A DNA stretch of 5,187 nt from an uncultured Solirubrobacterales bacterium (GTDB taxonomy: Bacteria; Actinomycetota; Thermoleophilia; Solirubrobacterales; Solirubrobacteraceae). The translations under genes were made by a program, and so were the position numbers. The notes beneath the pieces are model-generated. The model was given only the letters and a program-made list of their open reading frames with translations. It was not told the DNA's origin and did no database searches. The DNA lies in assembly GCA_903830015.1 (NCBI GenBank), contig CAIKSH010000114.1:1-5187 (forward strand). Reading direction: 5' to 3'. Shown in pieces: positions 1 to 5,187 of the stretch (position 1 is the first letter of the stretch; each line of letters begins with the position of its first letter).

Positions 1-368
1 AGGCTCACCGGCCACGGTGCGCCGGCAGATGCACCGCCGGCCGCGATGTTGGCGATTGTGCTTGGGTTGGCGTCCGAGACGAAGACGTTCCCAGAGCCAC
101 CGACCGCGACGTCCCAGGGATCGAGCGCGGCGACCGGCCAGGGTGCGCCGGCTGGACCGCCGGCCGCAAGCAGTTTGCTGACTGAGGGGGTTGCGGGAGC
201 AAGGCTGTCGTTGGCGGTGAAGATGTTCCCGGAGGAGTCGAGCGCCACGCCGATAGGCCCATCGCCGGTGCTCCCGAAGTTGGAAACGGTGGCGGCCTGG
301 GCCGGGGCTCCCACCGCGATGGCGGCTACGACGACGGCAAGGGCACGGACGATGAATCTGAAAGCCAT
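1..368 (-). CDS. Exported NHL/beta-propeller-like repeat protein, N-terminal part (cut by left edge)
   Basis: The reading frame opens at the ATG at 366-368 and stays open to the window edge, giving 122 residues and no stop, so the C-terminus is missing. Residues 1-26 form a signal peptide: MAFRFIVR, then a hydrophobic Ala/Val stretch, then an AQA-A cleavage-like site. The mature part has two similar units of about 42 residues. Each has a 'VA-D/G-SGN-(I/V)F' core (residues 41-51 and 87-97) and ends in 'AGAPWPV' (73-79 and 115-121). This suits blades of an NHL or SMP-30-like beta-propeller, a fold usually used for ligand binding or surface scaffolding; no catalytic residue can be assigned. The start lies 89 bp downstream of the toxin stop on the same strand. 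No strong Shine-Dalgarno precedes it. A TAGGAT-like -10 element about 11 bases upstream would give an almost leaderless mRNA, but that is weak. The gene is real with good confidence; the function is unknown. Confidence 0.78.
   Translation of the reverse strand, partial: MAFRFIVRALAVVVAAIAVGAPAQAATVSNFGSTGDGPIGVALDSSGNIFTANDSLAPATPSVSKLLAAGGPAGAPWPVAALDPWDVAVGGSGNVFVSDANPSTIANIAAGGASAGAPWPVS
7..167 (-). repeat. Imperfect tandem in-gene repeat coding the propeller units
   Basis: The 20 bases at 7-26 match those at 133-152 with a single mismatch. The similarity continues to 44 and 167 respectively, with one extra codon in the first copy. The offset of 126 bases is 42 codons, one protein repeat. 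The match extends to DNA level over the 'AGAPWPV' part while the rest of the unit has diverged, which suggests duplication of a blade or strong constraint on this segment. Confidence 0.6.
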
Positions 369-457
369 GGCTAGGCGGAATCCTAACCGTGGTTTCCTCG
401 CAGATGCGAAGGTAGGGAACGCCCTCTTCCCGGGGCCCTGGGCAACGGCCGGTGAGG
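369..457. other. Short intergenic gap, no clear signal
   Basis: These 89 bases separate the toxin stop from the propeller gene start. The only structure is a weak 5-bp inverted repeat (GGGAA at 415-419, TTCCC at 427-431) without a T-tract, so it is not a convincing terminator. It may hold a promoter for the propeller gene, but no good -35/-10 pair is visible. Confidence 0.4.
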
Positions 458-850
458 TCAGGGTTCGCGGCGGGTAACCGAACCGACGCGGTCGATCGAG
501 CGGTCGAAGGAGAGGACCTCGCCCACGCCGGTGGCCTCGGCCTGGGCGGCGAGGTGGGCCTCGGCGAAGTCGAGGCCGTCGAGCTCGTAGATGGCCAGCG
601 CCCGCAGCAGGACCGACTTGTTCACCGTCGTGATGCCTGGCTGGGCCAGCGTGGAGCGCATCAGGCCGGCTACCTCGCTTGGAGGCAGCCCACAGACGGA
701 CTCCAGGACAAACACGCACTCGGCAAGGACCACGTCGCTGAGCAGGAGCGTTTCACCGGAGTCGAGCGCCGCCGTTGCGCGGGCCGCCTGCGCCGGCGGC
801 TCGCCGGTCAGGTGGCGGATAACGACGTTGGTGTCCAGGAAGGCGGTCAG
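458..850 (-). CDS. vapC: PIN-domain ribonuclease toxin, VapC family
   Basis: From the CTG at 848-850 this gives a 130-residue PIN-domain protein, normal for VapC. VapC toxins are Mg2+-dependent endoribonucleases acting on RNA (often tRNA or rRNA) in the cytoplasm when freed from the antitoxin. All four usual acidic residues appear: D6 in FLDTN, E44 in VLAECVFVLE, D94 in GLDFAEAHLA and D116 in LSFDRSIDR, so it looks active. Start choice: the only in-frame ATG is at 899-901. It would add 17 residues (GGDHPQDPRG…) wholly inside the antitoxin gene and unlike PIN proteins. The CTG gives the typical (M)TAFLDTNVVI N-terminus, overlaps the antitoxin TGA as CTGA, and has a GGGA-like sequence about 8 bases upstream. 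There is no in-frame GTG or TTG in between. The overlap implies translational coupling to the antitoxin. The family call is strong; the exact start is moderately supported and the RNA target cannot be told. Confidence 0.9.
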   Translation of the reverse strand: MTAFLDTNVVIRHLTGEPPAQAARATAALDSGETLLLSDVVLAECVFVLESVCGLPPSEVAGLMRSTLAQPGITTVNKSVLLRALAIYELDGLDFAEAHLAAQAEATGVGEVLSFDRSIDRVGSVTRREP

Positions 851-1095
851 CGGCGTTTCCCGTAGCGCGCCTCGCGGGTCCTGCGGATGATCTCCTCCCA
901 CGGGGCACCCTTCAGCTCGGGCGGCACGGGGACCGACCCGGCCAGCTCGATGAAGTCCTTCGGCTTGGAGATCGTGGCGCGGTTGTCCTCGACGCGAAAG
1001 ACGAGCTCGTCTCCCTCGCTCAGGCCGAGCGCTTCGCGTACCGCCTTGGGGATGGTCACCTGGCCCTTGGAGGTGAGCCGGGAACTTGCTTCCAT
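847..1095 (-). CDS. vapB: AbrB/MazE-fold antitoxin, VapB type
   Basis: An 82-residue protein. Residues 4-45 form a swapped-hairpin AbrB/SpoVT DNA-binding domain with the signature 'LTSKGQVTIPKAVREALGL', followed by GDELVFRV. The C-terminal part (about 50-82) has a short Pro-rich stretch and a basic amphipathic tail (PWEEIIRRTREARYGKRR), where antitoxins of this kind bind and block the toxin. It should neutralise the PIN toxin and, as a dimer or complex, repress its own promoter. The start is ATG at 1093-1095 with an AAGGAG Shine-Dalgarno six bases upstream. It is first in the operon, its stop overlapping the toxin start. An 8-bp inverted repeat just upstream is a likely operator. Confidence in the family and role is high. 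Confidence 0.92.
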   Translation of the reverse strand: MEASSRLTSKGQVTIPKAVREALGLSEGDELVFRVEDNRATISKPKDFIELAGSVPVPPELKGAPWEEIIRRTREARYGKRR

Positions 1096-1101
1096 CGGTT
1101 G

Positions 1102-1107
1102 CTCCTT
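1102..1107 (-). promoter_or_regulatory. Strong Shine-Dalgarno of the antitoxin gene
   Basis: Read on the minus strand this is AAGGAG, six bases before the ATG at 1095. It is the best ribosome binding site in the window and fixes the antitoxin start. The toxin has only a weak site, which fits more antitoxin than toxin being made. It lies mostly inside one arm of the inverted repeat at 1103-1128. Confidence 0.8.
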
Positions 1108-1128
1108 ACTCTGTTGTGTAAGTAAGGA
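1103..1128. promoter_or_regulatory. Candidate autoregulatory operator of the toxin-antitoxin operon
   Basis: A perfect 8-bp inverted repeat, TCCTTACT at 1103-1110 and AGTAAGGA at 1121-1128, is separated by 10 bases, so the half-sites are 18 bp centre to centre. This symmetry suits a dimeric AbrB-fold antitoxin or antitoxin-toxin complex. It covers the antitoxin Shine-Dalgarno, and a TATCCT -10-like element (minus strand, 1125-1130) lies at its other arm, so binding could block the promoter. No good -35 is seen. The repeat is directly visible; its role is inferred. Confidence 0.55.
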
Positions 1129-1137
1129 TACCGGGCG

Positions 1138-1168
1138 GCCGGTTACGTAACCAGGTCCAGCCGGTTAC
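1138..1168. repeat. Triple GGTTAC motif with a perfect 12-bp palindrome
   Basis: GCCGGTTAC occurs at 1138-1146 and again at 1160-1168, 22 bp apart (about two helical turns). The inverted copy GTAACC at 1147-1152 joins the first to make the palindrome GGTTACGTAACC (1141-1152). The cluster lies between the end of the phospholipase gene and the antitoxin promoter. It could bind a second regulator or fold into a hairpin in the phospholipase mRNA tail (GTAACC/GGTTAC arms, 10-base loop). There is no T-tract for a classic terminator. Confidence 0.45.
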
Positions 1169-1227
1169 CGATCGGCGGAGGCCTAGGAACAGCTGAGCGG
1201 GTTGGGGCCGGGAGAGGGGAAGCGGCG

Positions 1228-4200
1228 CTACTCGACGAGCTTCATCCGCGGCTCCCCGCGGACGTTTAGGCCCTTGTCGCGCTTCTCGCAGCGCCCGGTG
1301 CGGGGCGCGCCGGAGACCGAGAGCGAGCGGAAGGTGGAGCGCAGGCAGTTGCGCACGGCGAGCTGGCCCCAGTAGTTGGGATGGAAGCCCTCGAGGAGCT
1401 GGTAGGGGCCAAAGAGGGTGGAGGCGGTGCGGATCTGGGCGACCCACTCGGCGCTGTCGACCGCGCCGGCGGTCTTCCAGCTGCCCGGCCCGTTCTCGAC
1501 CAGGTCGGTGCTCTTCTCGCAGAGCCGGTGGCCATCGAAGGCGCCACCGAGCTTGAGGAGCCGCAGGCCGTCGAGGCCGCTGCCCCGCGCGCCGTTCTCG
1601 ATCGCCCGCGCGACGGCGGGGAAGGCGCCGGATACCAGCCGGTCGATGTCGGCGTTGTAGATGCCGCAGCCGCCGGTGGTCTGGCGCTGCAGGCCGCGGT
1701 CGGGGTAGCGGATCCTGTCCGAGGGAGCGATCGGCACCGGCGGCTCGGTGGCCACGACCACGTAGTCGTCGGGCTTGTAGCCGGCGTCCTTCATCGCCTC
1801 GCCGATCCGGGCGTAGGCCTTGCGGATGTCCTCGGTGCGGGCGGCGATGTTGGCGGCGGTGAAGTTCTTCTTTACCTCGGCGTTGTCGCGGCAGTAGCGC
1901 GGCGCGATGGAGAGGCTGGTCAGGAAGTCCCGCACGCAGGTTTCGGTGATCGGGCCGTAGTTGAAGTCGTTGAGGCCGATCGACACGGCGATCATCTTCA
2001 CCCGGTTGGTGCGGGCAAAGTCGCGCAGCATCCGCAGCTGTCCCTCGCCCTCGGGGCCCTGGTAGAAGTCCAGGCCCGGCTTGAACTGGCCGTTTCGGTC
2101 CTTGCGCACGGTGCTGGTGAAGGCGCCCGAGCAGGCGAAGTTCATGCTCCGGGCAAACTCCTCGCCGATGTGGATCGGCGCCGACCGCGAGCGGTGGCAG
2201 TTGGCAATCCGCTCGCCGGTTCCCTCGTCGTTGTCGAAGTAGGCGTTTGACCCGAGCGCGTCGACCAGGTCGGGGCTCGAGTTGCTGTTGCCGGCCCAGC
2301 GGCCGCCTTCGCCGGAGATGTAGGAGTCGCCGACCGAGACCACCCATGGGGTCTCCTGCCCGGGCAGCGGGACGGGGGACTCGCCGGGCTGGGTATTTAC
2401 GGGCTGCGTTTCGCCCCCGTCGCCGGGCCGGTCGCCCTTGCCGCCTTCCGACAGCGAACCCTTTCGGGCCCAGAACTCGAGCGGGTCCAGGAAGGTGCGC
2501 TTCATGTCGGCCATGGCGCGCGAGTCCTCGATGATGTAGCCGAACTCCTGCAGCTGGTTGGGGTAGGCGTTCTGGGAGCCGACCAGGACGGCTCCGTCGT
2601 CGACAGCGATCACCTTGGCGTGCAGCGACGGCGTGGTCGACGCGACCCAGCGGTTGAGCGTCGAGAAGCGGAACGGAGCGACGTCCAGCGAACGGCGGGC
2701 CGCCGCGCGGGCCAGCGAGGCCGAGCCCATCAGCTTCTCCAGGCGCTTCACCACCAGGTCGAGCGAGGCCTGGGGGCTGCCTCCGTACTGCTCGGAGAAG
2801 TTGATTTTCGCTCCCTCGTCGGAGATCGCGATCGTAACCTGGACCCCGTCCCGGACCTTGCGGGCGATCGCGTCGATAAGGCGCACGTCGTAGGAGGGGT
2901 CCTTGGCGCAGGGGAAGATCAGGTTCTGCTGGCTGATCACCACCTTCGACTCGGCGGAGTCGATCAGCGCGCGCAGGGCCGTGTCGCTCGGGTTGTTGCC
3001 GTCCCATTCAGGGTCGCCGTTCATCGGATTGGGCAGCGGCGGAAGGATGCAGCCCGAGTCGCGCCGGTCGGCCCGGGAGACCTCCTGCGGGTCCTTGCGG
3101 CCGGTCTTAAGGCCGGTGTCGATGTAGCCGGCGCGGGCCACGGCCATCACCGGGATGTCTCCCTGCGGGGAGGCCGGCGCGGCCGGGGCCGCCTTGGCCG
3201 GGCAGCCTCCGGCGCCACCCTTGGCGGGGACGATGGTGATGCTGTACCGGACGATCGAGCCCTCCTTGCGGCAGGAGAGGTTCCAGAGGAGGTCGGCGAA
3301 CTCGTTGGCGCTGGCCGCCGCGGGGCCCTCGACCACTACGCCCAGGTCGGTGACCGGGTTGGTCGACTGCAGGTAGGAGTCAGACCAGAGGTTGATTCCC
3401 GACGTCCAGGCGACCTTCGAGTCGGCGGCGACGATCTTGGAGTGGTTCCAGGAGTAGCCGTTGGCGACCAGTGTGTTGGCCATCAGCGCGGCCACCACCC
3501 GTACGTCCGGCGCGGCGGCCTGGACGTCGCGCTGGAGCGTGCGCAGCTTCGAGTCGCTGAACGGAGCGGCCGGAGAGCGGCCCCAGAGCATTCGGATCAG
3601 TGGGCGTCGGCCGGCCTTCTGGGCGTCGGCGGCGCCGTCGATGATCGCCTGGCGAAAGCCGTCGTAGGCCAGTGGCGCGAGGCTGGTGATGTCGGCGACC
3701 GTCTCGGCGTTGCCGATGATGCGCCGGATCGTGGAGGTCAGCTGGCCCTGCACCTTCGAGGAGTCGCAGGCGCCGGTGGCCCCCCAGCAGTCCATGGTGC
3801 GCGAAACCCACTCGGGGCTCTCGCTGCCCATTCCGGGAAGCCTGTTCCCCTGGGTGATTTTCCATAGCAGCCCTTCGCTGCTGTCAGAACCGGTGCGCTT
3901 TTCCATCTCGCGGATCTCGGCGGCGACCCGGTCCAGGTGTGGGGTCTGGCCGGGTGCCACGAGCCTCTTGACCTCGCAATTGACGGTCTGGTCATTCGGG
4001 TCGACGACCACGGTGTCGCGGCCCGGTCCGCAGTCGACGGTGTCGCCCAGCACAGGGCTCCTACCGCTCACGTCCCTGCCCTCGTAGAACGGGTCGCCGG
4101 CGACGATCACCCGGTCGTCGTCATCGCCGGACCAGATGCGGTCAAGACCGGGCCCTCCCCAGACGCGGTCACGGCCCCTACCGGTACGTACCTCGTCGTC

Positions 4201-4419
4201 GCCGGAGCCCGCGCGCACCAGGTCCCGGTCTGAGGTTCCAATGATCCAGTCGGCTCCTGACGTACCCCGCTCGAGCAGGTCGGCCTCAGAGCTCGGAAGG
4301 CGGATTACCTTCGGCTTGGGCAGGGCGGCGCCGGCGAGGGCCACGGGAGCGCCGATGGCGATCACCATGAGGGCCAGGAGGGGGGCAACGGTGGCCAGGG
4401 CAGGTCGACCGACTCTCAT
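1228..4419 (-). CDS. Secreted phospholipase D fused to an SGNH hydrolase, with a calcium-binding-repeat leader
   Basis: A 1063-residue exported multidomain enzyme. Residues 1-29 are a signal peptide (basic start, hydrophobic core, ALA end). Residues 52-108 carry Gly/Asp repeats like RTX/hemolysin-type calcium-binding units (GSGDDEVRT, GRGRDRVWG, GPGLDRIWS), capped by DCGPGRD and CEV with C130 and C148. Residues 159-650 match Streptomyces-type phospholipase D from start (PHLDRV, GNRL, CWG, SLAPL) to end (LQEFGYIIE, LDP). There are two complete HKD motifs: H326/K328/D333, and H600/K602/D607 followed by G614-S615-x-N617. It should cleave phospholipids to phosphatidate plus alcohol. A Gly/Pro linker (655-690) leads to an SGNH hydrolase (691-1045): GDSY with S699, G765 in FACSGA, N817 in IGLND, the FDGHRLC element, and H1013 in GFHPNYWGQ. 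It is probably an esterase or lipase. E1010 sits where DxxH usually has Asp. Eight Cys in this domain suggest disulfides. The start is ATG with a weak ribosome site; the ORF is unbroken. Domains are strongly supported; the substrate is inferred. Confidence 0.93.
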   Translation of the reverse strand: MRVGRPALATVAPLLALMVIAIGAPVALAGAALPKPKVIRLPSSEADLLERGTSGADWIIGTSDRDLVRAGSGDDEVRTGRGRDRVWGGPGLDRIWSGDDDDRVIVAGDPFYEGRDVSGRSPVLGDTVDCGPGRDTVVVDPNDQTVNCEVKRLVAPGQTPHLDRVAAEIREMEKRTGSDSSEGLLWKITQGNRLPGMGSESPEWVSRTMDCWGATGACDSSKVQGQLTSTIRRIIGNAETVADITSLAPLAYDGFRQAIIDGAADAQKAGRRPLIRMLWGRSPAAPFSDSKLRTLQRDVQAAAPDVRVVAALMANTLVANGYSWNHSKIVAADSKVAWTSGINLWSDSYLQSTNPVTDLGVVVEGPAAASANEFADLLWNLSCRKEGSIVRYSITIVPAKGGAGGCPAKAAPAAPASPQGDIPVMAVARAGYIDTGLKTGRKDPQEVSRADRRDSGCILPPLPNPMNGDPEWDGNNPSDTALRALIDSAESKVVISQQNLIFPCAKDPSYDVRLIDAIARKVRDGVQVTIAISDEGAKINFSEQYGGSPQASLDLVVKRLEKLMGSASLARAAARRSLDVAPFRFSTLNRWVASTTPSLHAKVIAVDDGAVLVGSQNAYPNQLQEFGYIIEDSRAMADMKRTFLDPLEFWARKGSLSEGGKGDRPGDGGETQPVNTQPGESPVPLPGQETPWVVSVGDSYISGEGGRWAGNSNSSPDLVDALGSNAYFDNDEGTGERIANCHRSRSAPIHIGEEFARSMNFACSGAFTSTVRKDRNGQFKPGLDFYQGPEGEGQLRMLRDFARTNRVKMIAVSIGLNDFNYGPITETCVRDFLTSLSIAPRYCRDNAEVKKNFTAANIAARTEDIRKAYARIGEAMKDAGYKPDDYVVVATEPPVPIAPSDRIRYPDRGLQRQTTGGCGIYNADIDRLVSGAFPAVARAIENGARGSGLDGLRLLKLGGAFDGHRLCEKSTDLVENGPGSWKTAGAVDSAEWVAQIRTASTLFGPYQLLEGFHPNYWGQLAVRNCLRSTFRSLSVSGAPRTGRCEKRDKGLNVRGEPRMKLVE

Positions 4420-4573
4420 GAAGCTCGCAAGGTATCAGGGCGACTCTTGGCCAGGAGCCGCTTCGCGGCGCAAAGTCGACGCCCAGGCTGCACCGAAGCC
4501 GGCTGGGAACCCGGGGCTCGACAACCTGCATACCGGGGTGCCGGCTGCCACCGGTCGGGTAGCTTTGGCGGGG
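4420..4573. promoter_or_regulatory. Divergent intergenic region between the two phospholipase genes
   Basis: These 154 bases separate two divergent start codons and must hold at least one promoter for each gene, or a shared control region. I see no convincing -35/-10 pair on either strand. A TCGACA at 4518-4523 resembles a -35 on the plus strand but has no -10 at the right distance. A small hairpin is visible (GCCGC at 4457-4461, GCGGC at 4465-4469, TTC loop). Both genes have poor Shine-Dalgarno sequences. Confidence 0.4.
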
Positions 4574-5187
4574 ATGAGCTGCCGAGCCCCGAACCGGCTC
4601 CTGGCCGGTGCGCTGGCGGCCGCGGCGCTGCTCGCTGCGGGCGCCCTTTCGCCGGCTCTCGCCCCGGCCCGGGCGGCGACGGCCTGCAACGGCTCGGCCA
4701 CCCTCTGCGACCGGCCGCTGAACGAGACGGTGATGGTCGGCACGCACAACTCGATGGCCTCGGACGCCTACGGGTGGAGCAAGGTGATCACCAACCAGAC
4801 CTACTCGATCCGGGGCCAGCTCGACCGCGGGGTGCGCGCGCTGAACTTCGATATCCACTACGGAACGCGCGGCGCGTTCGGGATCATCAGCAAGGCCGAA
4901 GGTCCCACCCGCCCCGGCGTGGAGCCCTATCTCTGCCACGCGCTCTGCAACCTCGGAGCGCGGCGGCTGGCGCGAGCCGCCGAGGAGGTCGCGAGCTTCC
5001 TGCGGGACAACCCGCGCCAGGTGGTGGTGATCCAGACCGAGGAGTACGTCTCCGCGGCGGACATAGAGGCGGCGCTCAAGGAGGGCGGCCTCTGGAAGTA
5101 CGTGCACTCCGGCCCGCTGACCCAGACCCTCGGGCAGATGATCTCCTCCGGAAAGCGGGTGGCCCTGGTGGCCCAGAACATCTCCAC
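4574..5187 (+). CDS. Secreted PI-PLC-like phosphodiesterase, N-terminal part (cut by right edge)
   Basis: The frame is open from ATG at 4574 to the window end: 204 full codons and no stop. Residues 1-34 are a signal peptide (Arg near the start, long Ala/Leu core, ARA end). The mature part begins with CNGS….LCDRPLNETVMVGTHNSM. The GTHNS motif (H58) followed by QLDRGVRALNFDIHY (82-96) is the front half of the PLC-like TIM-barrel phosphodiesterase fold (PI-PLC X-type). H122 in LCHALC is a candidate second catalytic His, and NPRQVVVIQTEEY (146-158) fits a barrel strand. Such enzymes cut the glycerol-phosphate bond of phosphoinositides or related lipids, using two His as acid and base. Cys 38, 45, 121 and 125 suggest disulfides in an exported protein. 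It is divergent to the phospholipase D/SGNH gene, pointing to a shared role in lipid use. A TTG at 4565 or GTG at 4538 are other possible starts, but ATG gives the best signal peptide. The superfamily is well supported; the substrate is not known. Confidence 0.85.
   Translation, partial: MSCRAPNRLLAGALAAAALLAAGALSPALAPARAATACNGSATLCDRPLNETVMVGTHNSMASDAYGWSKVITNQTYSIRGQLDRGVRALNFDIHYGTRGAFGIISKAEGPTRPGVEPYLCHALCNLGARRLARAAEEVASFLRDNPRQVVVIQTEEYVSAADIEAALKEGGLWKYVHSGPLTQTLGQMISSGKRVALVAQNIS

Noticed and set aside
415..431. Possible terminator hairpin (GGGAA/TTCCC)
   Set aside because: Only five base pairs, with no T-tract on either strand. Such a repeat is expected by chance in GC-rich sequence.
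46..477. 143-residue plus-strand open frame over the left edge
   Set aside because: It is antisense to the propeller gene, which has a signal peptide and repeat structure. The plus-strand product is low complexity and has neither.
471..479. GGTAACC sequence near the toxin stop, similar to the motif at 1141-1168
   Set aside because: It is a single copy inside the coding end of the toxin gene and without symmetry, so it is most likely coincidence.
452..865. Plus-strand open frames over the toxin gene, including 591-890
   Set aside because: They are antisense to a clear PIN-domain protein with all four acidic residues, and encode Arg/Gly-rich sequence without motifs.
1106..3007. 633-residue open frame on the minus strand
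   Set aside because: It overlaps the phospholipase gene in another frame on the same strand, is dominated by Arg, Pro, Gly and Ala, has no domain motif, and runs into the toxin-antitoxin promoter region. It is a high-GC shadow.
2620..3867. 415-residue open frame on the plus strand, antisense to the phospholipase D domain
   Set aside because: Its composition (Gly, Ala, Arg, Val, Asp) and phase are as expected for the antisense of a GC-rich gene. It has no recognisable motif or ribosome binding site. The same applies to 1381-2250 plus.
4286..5107. 273-residue minus-strand open frame across the divergent intergenic region
   Set aside because: It overlaps the PI-PLC-like gene antisense, spans the promoter region and enters the phospholipase signal-peptide coding region. 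It is rich in Arg, Gly, Pro and Ala, with no domain signature.

Overview
The window is GC-rich, bacterial and gene-dense. It looks chromosomal and actinobacterial: Streptomyces-type secreted phospholipase D, an actinobacterial SGNH lipase with its Cys-rich pattern, and an Asp/Gly-rich calcium-binding leader ending in a 'DCGPG.D…D..D….CE' cap. I associate that cap with Thermoleophilia (Solirubrobacterales and relatives). The assignment rests on recalled family patterns, so phylum is fairly likely and class only tentative. There are no RNA genes, insertion sequences, CRISPR arrays or phage genes.

Layout from left to right. (1) Positions 1-368, minus strand, hold the N-terminal part of an exported NHL/beta-propeller-like repeat protein that runs off the left edge. 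(2) Positions 458-1095, minus strand, hold a VapBC-type toxin-antitoxin pair. The AbrB-fold antitoxin comes first, with a strong ribosome binding site and an inverted-repeat candidate operator. The PIN-domain toxin overlaps its stop codon and seems to start at a CTG. (3) Positions 1228-4419, minus strand, encode a 1063-residue exported protein. It joins a calcium-binding-repeat leader, a complete two-HKD phospholipase D and a complete SGNH/GDSL-type hydrolase. (4) After a 154-bp divergent intergenic region, positions 4574-5187, plus strand, hold the start of an exported PI-PLC-like phosphodiesterase that runs off the right edge.

The main biological theme is extracellular lipid breakdown. A phospholipase D and a likely esterase/lipase sit on one secreted polypeptide, beside a divergently transcribed phospholipase C-like enzyme. 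Together they could cut a phospholipid head group on either side of the phosphate and release acyl chains. The shared role is inferred from domains and adjacency. The toxin-antitoxin module looks like an independent unit. The three gaps between genes are all under 160 bp, and none shows a classic hairpin-plus-T-tract terminator.
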